Source: Halanaerobiales bacterium (GTDB lineage: Bacteria > Bacillota > Halanaerobiia > Halanaerobiales > DTU029). Taken from it: 64,000 nt of DNA. The first letter of the stretch is position 1, and every line of letters starts with the position of its first letter. Both the position numbers and the translations under genes were made by a program. Under the pieces are notes generated by a model, which was given only the letters and a program-made list of their open reading frames with translations, did not search any database and was not told the origin of the DNA. Shown here piece by piece: positions 38,316 to 48,015 of the stretch. The DNA lies in contig JARRCS010000010.1 of assembly GCA_029981855.1 (NCBI GenBank), positions 28,373 through 92,372 on the forward strand, in the 5' to 3' direction.

Positions 38316-39371
38316 TTACTTCATATCCTTCATAATCTTTTTTCTGTATTTTTCACCTTCCATATCCTGAATCATTTTAATATATTTCGGTGACATTGTC
38401 TTTAATTGAAGGTTATTTTTCTCGATATTTTCAATAATATATAAATAGGCTGTCAGTGTTTCCTCGATGGTTAAAGCCTCATTGTAATTTGTCTTATAGA
38501 TAATCTCTCCTTGATTTGTATCTATATTGATTTTGCTCTCTTCTCCATTAATAGAGATATTATCACCCAGGTAGACGATCTGATCCGGATAGAGGATTCG
38601 CTCGAAATACTCATTGGTAATATTACTGTTCTGAAAGAACTCCTTTAAGTAGCGGGTAGCAGACTTATATACTGAATCAGCTACCTTTTCAACCTCAATC
38701 CGGGGATAAGCCTCTTTAATATCGAAATAGGCTTTAATCTTATCACTGACTGCTGTATTTATACTAATACACTCCTCAGGGTCATCGGCGGTAACAATTA
38801 ACCCGTGGTTTTCCATAAAGATAACCGGCGGTATTTGCCCATATTTTGCATTATATTCACTGACTGTTTCCTGGACCGCCAGTGTTAGATAAAAACCCGG
38901 ATGGGTATAGGGAATCCAGACAGGCCAGTATTCTTCATCCTCAAATACTTTTCCTACAAGTTCTTCACCCTTTTCGATGCAGCATAAGATATTGGCATAC
39001 ACCGAGTGGGTATGGATAACGTACTTCTTTAAAACAGAATGAAACCCAGCTTCTATTGAAGGCTTCAGTGATTTTTTGCTCTGGTCAGGGATAACACTAT
39101 TCCTGACCATCTCGACGCTTTCCTTCTCAAAGTCTTTATCTTCCCTCAAATCAACATTTTGATAATAATCCAGGATCTTACGATAATTTACCTTAACATA
39201 ACCCTCATCCCGGTTTACCTGGTTTAATTTATATCCTGAGGCCTTAACGGCCATGACTTCATCATTAAGCTTGGCTGAGGTATTTCCCCCACCACCCTGT
39301 ACCAGATCCGGACAATCACCAACGGTCTGAGAAATTAACTCCAGGCCCTTTAATGCAGTTTCTGTAGACAT
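38316..39371 (-). CDS. Class II aldolase/adducin family protein
   Basis: A 351-residue zinc aldolase-fold protein. Zn ligands are in HTHSVYAN (about residue 120) and ENHGLIV (about 188). GGGGNTSAKL, the phosphate-binding loop of fuculose/rhamnulose-phosphate aldolases and epimerases, is at residues 26-35. It is longer than FucA (about 215) because of a C-terminal 100-residue extension. Retro-aldol cleavage or epimerisation of a sugar phosphate is likely. GGAGG precedes the ATG. It sits between the E1 gene and a PHP gene. Confidence 0.85.
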   Translation of the reverse strand: MSTETALKGLELISQTVGDCPDLVQGGGGNTSAKLNDEVMAVKASGYKLNQVNRDEGYVKVNYRKILDYYQNVDLREDKDFEKESVEMVRNSVIPDQSKKSLKPSIEAGFHSVLKKYVIHTHSVYANILCCIEKGEELVGKVFEDEEYWPVWIPYTHPGFYLTLAVQETVSEYNAKYGQIPPVIFMENHGLIVTADDPEECISINTAVSDKIKAYFDIKEAYPRIEVEKVADSVYKSATRYLKEFFQNSNITNEYFERILYPDQIVYLGDNISINGEESKINIDTNQGEIIYKTNYNEALTIEETLTAYLYIIENIEKNNLQLKTMSPKYIKMIQDMEGEKYRKKIMKDMK

Positions 39372-39455
39372 TTCAATCCTCCTTTTTTTAATACCTAAGA
39401 ATTTATGTAATAAAATAATATAAATTCAGGTATCAATAAATATACATTTTAATTT

Positions 39456-39530
39456 GAATGGCTAAGCCAATTTATTCATTAGTATCTCATTTCCGTTCAG
39501 CAATAACTGCAAATAAATGTTGGAGAGATA
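39456..39530 (+). repeat. Composite repeat R1+R2, copy d
   Basis: The only copy in which both modules are seen joined: R1 (ATGGCTAAGCCAATTTATTC, 39458-39477) runs directly into R2 (ATTAGTATCTCATTTCCGTT, then CAGCAATAACTGCAAATAAA and TGTTGGAGAGAT). It lies between the aldolase start and the E1 terminator. Confidence 0.75.
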
Positions 39531-39565
39531 AACGTTATATTGAAATGATAATAGGCAAAGAAAAT

Positions 39566-39602
39566 GTATTGACGGGGATAGTCTATCCACCGCCAATACA
39601 TT
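39566..39602 (-). terminator. Terminator of the 2-oxoacid dehydrogenase operon
   Basis: A long interrupted stem (TGTATTG...CAATACA outer arms, CGG/CCG and GGATA/TATCC inner arms), followed by ATTTTCTTT on the minus strand; 12 nt after the E1 stop. Confidence 0.65.
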
Positions 39603-39614
39603 TATATCTATTTT

Positions 39615-42086
39615 CTATACACCCAGCTTATTCCGTTTGATCTTTTCATTATTGGTAAAATTATTTTTAACCACATGCCCTTTCAAAGGTAGAATCTTTT
39701 CGTGAATGGCATCAAGCATCCAGTCAGGCTGTGGGAAGAAGTACTCTTCCAGCTCATAGGCAGGTGTAATCCAGTTTCTGGCACCTACAACAACCGGAGG
39801 AGCATCGAGGTAATCAAAGGTGAGCTCACTAATATTCTGAGCAAAATCATTCAGGTGTGAGCCGCGTTCACAGGCATCACTGGTTAAGAGGATTCTACCG
39901 GTCTTCTTAACGGAGTCGATCACCTTTTCATAATTGAAGGGCACTAAAGACCTGGCATCAATTATCTCGGCAGAAACTCCGTATTTTTCTTCCAGGATTT
40001 TTGCAGCCTCAAGAGCGCGATAGAGTGTTGCCCCAACGGTCAGGATGGTAATATCCTCACCTTCCTTTTTAATATCGGGTTCTCCGATAGGAATCTCGTA
40101 AGGTTCTTCGGGAACACCTTCTAAGTGGAACATCTCACCCATATCATAGAGCCGCTGGCTTTCAAAGAAGATAACCGGATCGGTCCCGTTTAAGGCACTG
40201 GTCATTAATCCCTTAGCATCATAGGGAGTTGCCGGGAAAACAACCTTAAGTCCCGGTATATGGGAGGTTAGAGATGTCCAGTCCTGGGAATGCTGGGCAC
40301 CGTATTTACTACCAACAGAAACCCTTAATACCAGTGGCATCTTCAGGACACCAGCACTCATGGACTGCCATTTAGCCATCTGGTTAAAGACTTCGTCACC
40401 TGCTCTCCCCAGGAAGTCACAGTACATCAGCTCGGCAATAACCCGACCGCCGGAGATAGCATAACCAACAGCTGAACCAGCGATAGCTGCTTCAGAGATG
40501 GGAGCATTGAAGAATCTATGATAGGGTAATGATTCGGTTAAGCCGTTATACACGGCAAAGGCTCCGCCCCAGTCCCTGTTATCTTCACCGTAGGCAATCA
40601 GAGTTGGGTCTTCGTAGAACTTATCGATAATAGCTTCAAAGATAGCGTCTCTTAACTGATATCTCTTTACCTTGGAGACCTCTTTACCATCCTGGATTCC
40701 GACCCTGACCTTATTCTTCAGTTTCTGTACCCTGGGGTTTTCTTCCTTGGGAATCAGTACATCACACACACGGTCTTCCATCTTTTCGATCTTTTCGTCG
40801 GAGAACATCAAGTCAGCAATAATATTGGGATTCTCTGTCAGATTCATTCTCGGCGAGACATCCATATCGGTAGCCAGTCTGCAGATCTTGGTAATTTTCT
40901 CTTCAACTTCCTCTTTAATCTCTGTTAATTTACCCTCATCTGCTACCCCGGCATTAATTAACTCTTCCTTATAACTCTCGATACAATCCTGTTCCTCCCA
41001 GGCCTTGATTTCTTCTTTGGTCCTGTAGGAGGAGGAATCAGAAGGTGAATGACCGAGGAGACGGTAAGTCAAAACATCGAGCAGTACAGGACCTTCGTTT
41101 TCTTCCAGAATCTTTTTCTTTCTGCGGATGGCATCAATTACAGCCAGCGGGTTATACCCGTCAACCTGTTCGGCATGCATCTGTTCGGGGTTAACCCCGG
41201 CACCGAATCTTGCCAGAATATCAAAGGCCATTGTCTCTCCGGAGGTCTGGCCTCCCATTCCGTAATGATTATTAAAGAAGTTGAAGATAATGGGGAGTCC
41301 GCCCTTAAAGCCTTCCTCCCAGAGGTATTTCAACTGACCCATAGCGGAAAAGTTAATTGATTCCCAGACCGGACCGCAGCCAAGAGAACCATCACCAATA
41401 TTGGCTACGACAATTCCCTTTTTACGATTGACCTTTTTAAACAGGGCTGCACCTGTGGCAATGGGAGCCGAGCCCCCAACAATAGCATTATTGGGGTAAA
41501 TGCCGAAGGGGGTAAAGAAGGCATGCATTGAGCCACCAAGACCCCGGTTAAAACCTGTATCCTTGGCAAATATCTCTGCCATAGCACCGTATAAGAGGAA
41601 GTCAAAGGCCAGTTCCTTGGTATCATTATTATCTTTTTGCTTACCCTCTACTGCCTTTAAAACAGTTCCATTAAAAAAGCCTTTCATAATGTCAAGTAGT
41701 TCATCATCAGATAGCTTTTCAATTGCGGAAAGCCCTTTGGCCAGGATCTCCCCATGACTCCTGTGGGAACCGAAGATAAAATCATCCTTGTCCAGCAAGT
41801 ATGCCTGGCCGACAGCGGCCGCTTCCTGGCCTACCGATAGGTGAGCTGGCCCCGGATAGGTATACTCTATCCCGTTATATTTACCGGTCGTTTTAAAGGA
41901 ATAGATCATGCTTTCAAATTCCCTGATAACTAACATATCTCTGTAGATCCTTAAGAAATCCTCGGTTGAAAAGTTCTCCTTCTCATCTTCTAGAGAATTA
42001 TCATACTGGTTTACCGGGATTTCTTTAAAGGTTATTTTGCCGGCTTTTCTTACTTCTCTTGGATCAATAAATAGTGATTTAGGCAT
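39615..42086 (-). CDS. Fused 2-oxoacid dehydrogenase E1 (alpha-beta) component
   Basis: An 823-residue thiamine-diphosphate enzyme that decarboxylates a 2-oxoacid (or cleaves an acyloin such as acetoin) and acylates the E2 lipoyl group. Residues about 40-450 are the alpha part ([13 protein letters not shown] motif [16 protein letters not shown]...[10 protein letters not shown]) and residues about 480-810 the beta part ([38 protein letters not shown]). Fused E1 occurs in some branched-chain and acetoin-type complexes. The alpha part is larger than usual owing to inserts. It follows E3 by 22 nt. Confidence 0.9.
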   Translation of the reverse strand: MPKSLFIDPREVRKAGKITFKEIPVNQYDNSLEDEKENFSTEDFLRIYRDMLVIREFESMIYSFKTTGKYNGIEYTYPGPAHLSVGQEAAAVGQAYLLDKDDFIFGSHRSHGEILAKGLSAIEKLSDDELLDIMKGFFNGTVLKAVEGKQKDNNDTKELAFDFLLYGAMAEIFAKDTGFNRGLGGSMHAFFTPFGIYPNNAIVGGSAPIATGAALFKKVNRKKGIVVANIGDGSLGCGPVWESINFSAMGQLKYLWEEGFKGGLPIIFNFFNNHYGMGGQTSGETMAFDILARFGAGVNPEQMHAEQVDGYNPLAVIDAIRRKKKILEENEGPVLLDVLTYRLLGHSPSDSSSYRTKEEIKAWEEQDCIESYKEELINAGVADEGKLTEIKEEVEEKITKICRLATDMDVSPRMNLTENPNIIADLMFSDEKIEKMEDRVCDVLIPKEENPRVQKLKNKVRVGIQDGKEVSKVKRYQLRDAIFEAIIDKFYEDPTLIAYGEDNRDWGGAFAVYNGLTESLPYHRFFNAPISEAAIAGSAVGYAISGGRVIAELMYCDFLGRAGDEVFNQMAKWQSMSAGVLKMPLVLRVSVGSKYGAQHSQDWTSLTSHIPGLKVVFPATPYDAKGLMTSALNGTDPVIFFESQRLYDMGEMFHLEGVPEEPYEIPIGEPDIKKEGEDITILTVGATLYRALEAAKILEEKYGVSAEIIDARSLVPFNYEKVIDSVKKTGRILLTSDACERGSHLNDFAQNISELTFDYLDAPPVVVGARNWITPAYELEEYFFPQPDWMLDAIHEKILPLKGHVVKNNFTNNEKIKRNKLGV

Positions 42087-42108
42087 TATTTATCCCCTTT
42101 CTTTTAAT

Positions 42109-43473
42109 CTATAATTGAAATATCCCCTCGCGAATAATCTCTGAGACTGTAGGATGGGGAAAAACAAGTTCTTGGACATCTTTAACCCTCATCTCGGTTT
42201 CAATCATCATTGCTGCTCCGTAAATGATCTCCGAGGCATAATTACCGATCATATGAACACCGATTATTTTCCTGTGCTTTTTATCTACTAAGATCTTGCA
42301 GATACCATCTCCGCCTTCATTTTCTGCCACATAGCGACCGCTATATCTCATGGAAACATTAGCAACCTCAAATTCGATCCCCTTCTTTCCGGCCGTTTCT
42401 TCGGTTTCACCTACAGAGGCAACCTCCGGATTGGTATAGATAACTGCTGGTATGGCATTATACCTCATAATATCCCTTTTTCCGGTCATATTATTGATGC
42501 AGACCTCTGCTTCCCTGTAGGCGGTGTGGGCCAGCAAGGACTTACCGTTAACATCTCCGGCAGCATAAACCTCCGGGAGATTGGTCCTACCTCTCTCATC
42601 AACCTTGATAGCGCGGCCTTCGGTCTCAACACCTATTGTCTCCAGACCAATACCTTCAATAACAGGGGTGCGGCCGATAGATATTAGCACTTTATCTGCT
42701 TTAAGTGTATATTCCTGACCATCATCTTCATAGACTACACTGCTGTCATTAACCCTTACAACCTTTGAATTCAGCTTAAATTCTACTCCCTTTTTCTGAT
42801 AATTCTTCAGTAAAATATTAGATATTTCCCTGTCGGTTTCACCGGCGATATGATCAAGCATCTCCACAACTGTTACCTCACTACCGGCGGAATTGAAATA
42901 GGAGGCCATCTCCAGACCGATGACACCGCCGCCGATAATTACCAGTCTCTCGGGTATCGTTTTCAGATCCAGGATTTCCCGGTTTGTCAGGACAAACCCC
43001 TTTTTTAGGCCATCTTCTAAACCAGGAATGGGAGGTATAATGGGCTGAGAACCGGTGGCAATCAATAATCTCTTGCCGGTATAGGTCTGGTCATAGACCT
43101 TAACCTGATAGCCCTTACTACTCTTCCCGATAATTTTACCAAAGCCCTCAACAACCTCAACCTTATTTCTCTTTAATTGAGCCCTGATTCCGCCAACAAG
43201 GGTCCTTACTACCTTATTTTTCCGGGTCAGGACCTTTTGATGATCAAATTTAATATCGCCGGCAAGAACACCGTATTTTTCACCGTATCTTGCCTTATCA
43301 TAGATCTTGGCAGAATTTAAGAGGGTTTTGGTCGGTATACAGCCTTCATTCAGACAGACACCGCCGAGAAATCTTTTTTCGATCAACAGTGTCTTCAATC
43401 CGACATGTCCAGCCCTTTCCGCACCTAAATACCCGGCAGGTCCTCCTCCGATGATAATCAGATCATAGCTCAT
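42109..43473 (-). CDS. lpdA: Dihydrolipoyl dehydrogenase (E3)
   Basis: A 454-residue flavoprotein that reoxidises dihydrolipoyl groups with NAD+. FAD site GGGPAGYLGAERA (residues 8-20), redox-active disulfide GGVCLNEGCIPTKT, NAD site GGGVIGLEMASYF, second FAD motif VYAAGDVNG and the C-terminal active-site HPTVSE are all present. It lacks its own lipoyl domain. It lies 15 nt after E2 and 22 nt before E1. Confidence 0.95.
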   Translation of the reverse strand: MSYDLIIIGGGPAGYLGAERAGHVGLKTLLIEKRFLGGVCLNEGCIPTKTLLNSAKIYDKARYGEKYGVLAGDIKFDHQKVLTRKNKVVRTLVGGIRAQLKRNKVEVVEGFGKIIGKSSKGYQVKVYDQTYTGKRLLIATGSQPIIPPIPGLEDGLKKGFVLTNREILDLKTIPERLVIIGGGVIGLEMASYFNSAGSEVTVVEMLDHIAGETDREISNILLKNYQKKGVEFKLNSKVVRVNDSSVVYEDDGQEYTLKADKVLISIGRTPVIEGIGLETIGVETEGRAIKVDERGRTNLPEVYAAGDVNGKSLLAHTAYREAEVCINNMTGKRDIMRYNAIPAVIYTNPEVASVGETEETAGKKGIEFEVANVSMRYSGRYVAENEGGDGICKILVDKKHRKIIGVHMIGNYASEIIYGAAMMIETEMRVKDVQELVFPHPTVSEIIREGIFQL

Positions 43474-43488
43474 CTTAAATCCCCCTAT

Positions 43489-44841
43489 CTACTTAGCCAT
43501 TATGATGGAGAAGTTCTCCAGATTGGTTTTGAGTTCCTTAAGGAATCGGGCAGCCGGGGCGCCATCTATGGCCCTGTGGTCGAAAGTTAATGATAGACCC
43601 ATAGCCGGATAGTAAACTAACTCTCCGTCTACTTCCTTAACCCTCTGAACAATTGTATTGACACCCAGAATACCTGTCTGGGGTGGGTTCAGTACAGGGG
43701 TAAATGATTCTATATCCAGAGTTCCTAGATTGGTTACCGTAAAGGTAGCGCCCTGCAGGTAATCAGGATTAATACTTCCTGTCCTACATTCTTCAATTCT
43801 AGCTTTAACCTCCCTGGAGATTTGATTTAATGTTTTCCTGTTAGCCTCAAAAATTGTAGGTACCATTAAGCCTCTCTCGGTATCGACAGCGACTCCAAGG
43901 TGAACATCCTTGAAGATACGCATCTTATCATCTAGGAAATGGGCATTTAAGTCTTTGTGGTTAAGCAGGGTTCTGGATACGGCAAATAAAATCATATCAT
44001 TGATGGTGATGTTTTCCAGACTGAGTTCTTCCCTGTTTTCCTTAACCTGCTTTCTGAAACTAAGTATATTGGTGGCATCAAAGGAGGTATTTAGTGTTAA
44101 CTGGGCTGTTGAAGCCAGGGAATGATGCATGGATTCGGCAATAATCTTTCTGATATTGGTTAATTTAACATCCTCAAACTCCGGTTCTGCAACTGTCTTT
44201 TCCTCAACCTCAGCCTGACCGGCTCTCTCCAGGTCAGCAGTAGTAACCCTACCACCGAGACCGGTTCCGGTAATTCCTTCCCGGGCAGGCATATCCCCGT
44301 AACCCTCTTTTGCTGCCGGGGTAAAGACAGGACCCTCTGCTAATAACTTCTCCATATCTCTTTCGATAATTCTACCACCGGGACCGGTTGGTGTTGCATG
44401 ACGGTAATCCAGGTTATTCTTCTCGGCCAGTCTTCTGGCCCGCGGGGAAATCTTAATTATGTCATCACCGGTATCAGTGGTTTCCGTAACTTCTACCTTC
44501 TCTTCTTCAATCTCCTCTACTGCCGGCTGAGCAGCTTCTCCTTCAGTTTCCTCTTCTTCGGGAGTACCTTCCTGATGGGGGTTGAATTCATCGATACTCT
44601 CCCCTTCTTCCCCGATAACGCATACATTAGTCAGAACGGGAACATCATCCCCTTCTTCAAAGAATTTAGCCAGGAAGACCCCCTCTACTTCTGACTCCTC
44701 TTCAAAGGTAGCTTTATCGGTTTCATAAGTAAATAATACGTCACCCTTTTCTACCCTATCTCCTACTTCTTTTTTCCACTCTGTAAGAACACAGCTTTCC
44801 ACTGAGAGCCCCTGACGGGGCATAATTACTGGAGTTGCCAT
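43489..44841 (-). CDS. 2-oxoacid dehydrogenase E2, dihydrolipoamide acyltransferase
   Basis: The 450-residue core acyltransferase. The lipoyl domain (1-80) has the lipoylated lysine in ETDKATFEE. After an acidic linker comes a peripheral-subunit-binding domain (ISPRARRLAEKNNLDY, TPTGPGGRIIERDMEKLL) and then a partial second one (GITGTGLGGRVTTADLERAG, about 190-215). The catalytic domain follows, with DHRAIDGAPAARFL. First gene of the E2-E3-E1 operon. The acyl group (acetyl, branched or other) cannot be read from sequence. Confidence 0.93.
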   Translation of the reverse strand: MATPVIMPRQGLSVESCVLTEWKKEVGDRVEKGDVLFTYETDKATFEEESEVEGVFLAKFFEEGDDVPVLTNVCVIGEEGESIDEFNPHQEGTPEEEETEGEAAQPAVEEIEEEKVEVTETTDTGDDIIKISPRARRLAEKNNLDYRHATPTGPGGRIIERDMEKLLAEGPVFTPAAKEGYGDMPAREGITGTGLGGRVTTADLERAGQAEVEEKTVAEPEFEDVKLTNIRKIIAESMHHSLASTAQLTLNTSFDATNILSFRKQVKENREELSLENITINDMILFAVSRTLLNHKDLNAHFLDDKMRIFKDVHLGVAVDTERGLMVPTIFEANRKTLNQISREVKARIEECRTGSINPDYLQGATFTVTNLGTLDIESFTPVLNPPQTGILGVNTIVQRVKEVDGELVYYPAMGLSLTFDHRAIDGAPAARFLKELKTNLENFSIIMAK

Positions 44842-44871
44842 CTATAATACCTCCCACTCTTATAATTTGGT

Positions 44872-44897
44872 ATTGGCTAAATTGGCCTATGACCATT
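44872..44897 (-). repeat. Interspersed repeat R1, degenerate copy e
   Basis: On the minus strand ATGGTCATAGGCCAATTTAG, a weaker R1 match, in the E2 leader about 30 nt before the start codon. Confidence 0.35.
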
Positions 44898-44990
44898 AAT
44901 GAAGTGATTTATGTTAGTTTATTACACATATACTGTTTATTTGCAACATGCATATGTCAAATTCCCAAAAAGTTAACATCTTTCATATGT

Positions 44991-45019
44991 ATATTATCAA
45001 ATAAATAAATCTGTGTCAA
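44991..45019 (-). promoter_or_regulatory. Promoter of the 2-oxoacid dehydrogenase operon
   Basis: TTGACA, 17 nt, TAATAT on the minus strand: nearly consensus. Transcription from about 44984 gives a 143-nt leader containing two CATATG palindromes. This promoter separates E2-E3-E1 from lipA. The 44842-45148 gap holds nothing else coding. Confidence 0.78.
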
Positions 45020-45148
45020 TCCCTTTGTTTATAATATCACAAGTTAAGTTGTGAATTATGCAAAGGTAAATGGAACAAAATAACATAGTTTCCTGTGCAT
45101 TTAAAAATAAAGTCTCCTTTCTGCCGGATGTAGGGAGCAGTTTTTTGT

Positions 45149-46003
45149 TTATACAGATTTAAAGGCTTTATCTGCATGGTATGAACTCCTGACCAGAGGA
45201 GCCGATGCTACATGTTTAAAACCCATTTTCAATCCTAATTCTTTATATCCTTGAAAAGTATCAGGATGGACATATTCAACCAGCTTATGGTGCTTAGCAG
45301 AGGGTGGTAGATACTGGCCGATTGTCAGTAGATCACAATCCACCTTCCTTAAATCTTTGAGTACTGCAATGACTTCAGCTTCTTCTTCTCCTAGCCCCAG
45401 CATTATGCCTGATTTGGTTAAGATACCCCGATTAATTTTTTTGACATTTTCTAGTAGGGACAGAGAACGTTGATAACTGGCCATTGGTCGCACCTCGGAA
45501 TATAGTTTTGGTACTGTTTCCAGATTATGGTTAATAATTTCAGGATTTGCATTGATTACCACTGATAAAGCATTAAAATCACCGCCAAAATCGGGAATCA
45601 AAACCTCAATAGTAACCTCGGGATTTAACTCCCTGATACTTTCAATTACCCGGACAAAATGAGTAGCGCCTCCGTCAGGCAGGTCATCACGGGTTACTGA
45701 TGTTATAACCACATGCTTTAAATCCATTGCTCTTACAGCCTGAGCAACCCTTAGTGGCTCCTGGGGATCTAACTTATGAGGCTGTCCCTTACTGACATCG
45801 CAAAAGGTACAGTTTCTGGTACAGACCTTACCCATAATCATAAAGGTAGCTGTTTTACGGTTAAAACACTCCATCCGGTTTGGGCAACTGGCCTCTTCAC
45901 ATACCGTATTAAGGGAAAACCTCTTTAAAATAGCTTCCACTTCTTCTAGTTCCTGTCCCCGGTGAGACCTAACCTTTAACCAGTCAGGCTTACTCCCTTT
46001 CAT
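45149..46003 (-). CDS. lipA: Lipoyl synthase
   Basis: A radical-SAM enzyme that inserts two sulfurs into octanoyl groups on E2. The auxiliary cluster motif [12 protein letters not shown], the radical-[11 protein letters not shown] (CxxxCxxC) and the C-terminal serine ligand RSSYHA are all present. Three ATGs stand in a row; the third (46003, 284 residues) has the best spacing from AAGGGG. It overlaps lipB by 14 nt and lies beside the E2 substrate gene. Confidence 0.95.
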   Translation of the reverse strand: MKGSKPDWLKVRSHRGQELEEVEAILKRFSLNTVCEEASCPNRMECFNRKTATFMIMGKVCTRNCTFCDVSKGQPHKLDPQEPLRVAQAVRAMDLKHVVITSVTRDDLPDGGATHFVRVIESIRELNPEVTIEVLIPDFGGDFNALSVVINANPEIINHNLETVPKLYSEVRPMASYQRSLSLLENVKKINRGILTKSGIMLGLGEEEAEVIAVLKDLRKVDCDLLTIGQYLPPSAKHHKLVEYVHPDTFQGYKELGLKMGFKHVASAPLVRSSYHADKAFKSV

Positions 46004-46700
46004 CATCATCGCCCCTTAGCAAATCATAATTGTTCTTCAGTGCCTCTTTGCTGATCTGCACCTCAACGCCAAAAATCCGAGAGATATACTTGATAACCTG
46101 GTCTATTACCTTATCCATATTTAGAGGGTGTCCCACAATTTTTTCCAGGGAAGTAACCCCCTTATCGATAATGCCACAGGGATTAATTAAGTTAAAATGA
46201 TCCAGGTTGGTGTTTACATTAAAAGCAAAACCGTGCATACTAACCCAGCGTTTAATTGATAAACCGATAGCGGTAATCTTCTCCTCACCGACCCAGACAC
46301 CTATATGTTCGGGGTCCCTGCCGGCAGTAATGTTATATTCCTCTTTGAGCAGACGGATAAAGACCTCTTCAATATTCCGGACAAATTTCCGGATATCCTT
46401 TCCGTGGTTTTTTAAGTCCATTATCGGATAACCAACAATTTGACCGGGACCATGATAGGTTACATCTCCACCCCGGTCTATCCGGTATATTTTTATTCCT
46501 TTAGACTTTAGTAGGTCTTCGGGCATAAGTATATTGGTATCTTTCCCTCTCTTTCCGAGAGTTATAACCGGAGGGTGTTCCAGTAATAACAGAATGTCCT
46601 GGATTTTTCCTGCCTGGCGAAGTTGCAATAACCTCTTCTGGATCTTCAGTGCCTCCTGATAATCTATGAGTCCCGCTAATACAACCTGTAAATTCATCAT
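45990..46700 (-). CDS. lipB: Octanoyl-ACP:protein N-octanoyltransferase
   Basis: A 236-residue LipB transferring octanoate from acyl carrier protein to E2 lysines. [17 protein letters not shown] (about residue 77) and [13 protein letters not shown] with the catalytic cysteine are family signatures. lipB-lipA plus the nearby E2 give the cell de novo lipoylation. AACCGGAGGG precedes the ATG. It starts 30 nt after the zinc dehydrogenase and may share its transcript. Confidence 0.94.
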   Translation of the reverse strand: MMNLQVVLAGLIDYQEALKIQKRLLQLRQAGKIQDILLLLEHPPVITLGKRGKDTNILMPEDLLKSKGIKIYRIDRGGDVTYHGPGQIVGYPIMDLKNHGKDIRKFVRNIEEVFIRLLKEEYNITAGRDPEHIGVWVGEEKITAIGLSIKRWVSMHGFAFNVNTNLDHFNLINPCGIIDKGVTSLEKIVGHPLNMDKVIDQVIKYISRIFGVEVQISKEALKNNYDLLRGDDDERE

Positions 46701-46730
46701 TAAACCCTCCGGTTAATAAGGTTGGTAAAA

Positions 46731-47993
46731 CTAATCAATAGGTTTAGCATTCTCCAGCAAGTATTTCTCGGCCTCTGCAGACCAAAGTCCGTTATTTTTC
46801 TCTACAATCCTGGCTAATTTGGCAAAGAGAGGATCTTCTTTCCCCTTTTCCTTGAAATCTTCAATAGCGGTTAATTCCAGATCGATATTTGTATAGATAA
46901 GCTTCTTACCTCCCGGAATATTCGGCAGGTTTAAGGTAGTATCAATTACAGCGTTTAGACCTCCTACATGGGTAATCATAGCCGCCGGATTAATAATACC
47001 CTTTGCCATCAGGTCAAGGGATTCAATCATATCATCAACATTCCCACCACTGGTACCGACGATATGGGTGAAGTTATAATGCACATTGTAGAAATTGAAC
47101 TCTGCTTTGAAGTTAGGATCGGTTGGTCCGGCAAAGAAGTTCAGGCAGCCATCCCTACCTAATATCTGATCTGCCTGCTCAACTACCACCCTGACGGGGG
47201 CCATAACGAAAACATCATCATAACCATCGGCATCAATTAGGGAGAGCAGGTATTCGGGTACATTTTCCATTCCGGCTGTATTGACATACTTTAATTCAAC
47301 CCCGTATTTTTTGGCTTCTACGGGAGGTAGAACCTGGCTGGCCCTCTTTAGTCTGTCATCATCAATATCGGTGATAACCAGGAAACCGGGCTTCTGTGTC
47401 TTGACGGCATACTCGATTGCCCCCAGGCCCATTGGGCCGGCACCGGCCAGGATGGCCATATTACCGCCTTCGACGATGCCCATATTATGAACATAGGATC
47501 CGTACGGGCTGTGGTATTGAGCATGGAAGGCACCGGCAATACAGGACATAGGTTCTGCCAGTGAGCCGTAGAAAAAGGCCTCTCCTTCATAATTCAGCAG
47601 ACAGTTCATCTCCATTACTTCATTGGGGATAATGATATAGGTGGCATCTCCACCGATGTACTGGAAGGAATAGCCAGGTGCATCGAGGCTGCCCTTGTAG
47701 TTGAGTGCCGGCTGGATTGAGAATTTCTGGCCCGGTTTAAATTTATCACTCCATTTCTTCCCGACCTCAACAATCTCGCCGCAGAATTCGTGACCGATAA
47801 TGGTCGGATTTTCGGCTACATCATCGGGTACCCTCTTATGATCGGCACCCTGTTTAGCCGCTTTATAGGAAGACATACAGATACTATCTGAGATAACTTT
47901 AGCCAGGATCTCGTCATCCTTTAACTCCGGCAGTTCAAACTCTTCCAGTCTTAAATCATTTTTGCCGTAAATACGAACAGCTTTTGTTTTCAC
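46731..47993 (-). CDS. Zinc-type alcohol dehydrogenase, L-sorbose-1-phosphate reductase-like
   Basis: A 420-residue MDR dehydrogenase. The zinc-site region GHEFCGEIVEVGKKW, a long insert (IQPALNYKGSLDAPGYSFQYIGGDATY) and the NAD(P) site LAGAGPMGLGAIEYA are seen. The N-terminus (KAVRIYGKNDLRLEEFELP, then SDSICMSSYKAAKQGADHKR) is like SorE, which reduces L-sorbose-1-phosphate to glucitol-6-phosphate. SorE is the best guess; it may be another polyol- or ketose-phosphate dehydrogenase. The start is GTG with AAGGAGG. It follows the MtlD-like gene by 22 nt. Confidence 0.8.
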   Translation of the reverse strand: MKTKAVRIYGKNDLRLEEFELPELKDDEILAKVISDSICMSSYKAAKQGADHKRVPDDVAENPTIIGHEFCGEIVEVGKKWSDKFKPGQKFSIQPALNYKGSLDAPGYSFQYIGGDATYIIIPNEVMEMNCLLNYEGEAFFYGSLAEPMSCIAGAFHAQYHSPYGSYVHNMGIVEGGNMAILAGAGPMGLGAIEYAVKTQKPGFLVITDIDDDRLKRASQVLPPVEAKKYGVELKYVNTAGMENVPEYLLSLIDADGYDDVFVMAPVRVVVEQADQILGRDGCLNFFAGPTDPNFKAEFNFYNVHYNFTHIVGTSGGNVDDMIESLDLMAKGIINPAAMITHVGGLNAVIDTTLNLPNIPGGKKLIYTNIDLELTAIEDFKEKGKEDPLFAKLARIVEKNNGLWSAEAEKYLLENAKPID

Positions 47994-48015
47994 AATGTTT
48001 CCTCCTTCATTTTAA

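Noticed and set aside
36722..39530. Repeats R1/R2 considered as a CRISPR array
   Set aside because: Copies are kilobases apart, diverged, in both orientations for R1, with no regular spacers and no cas genes.
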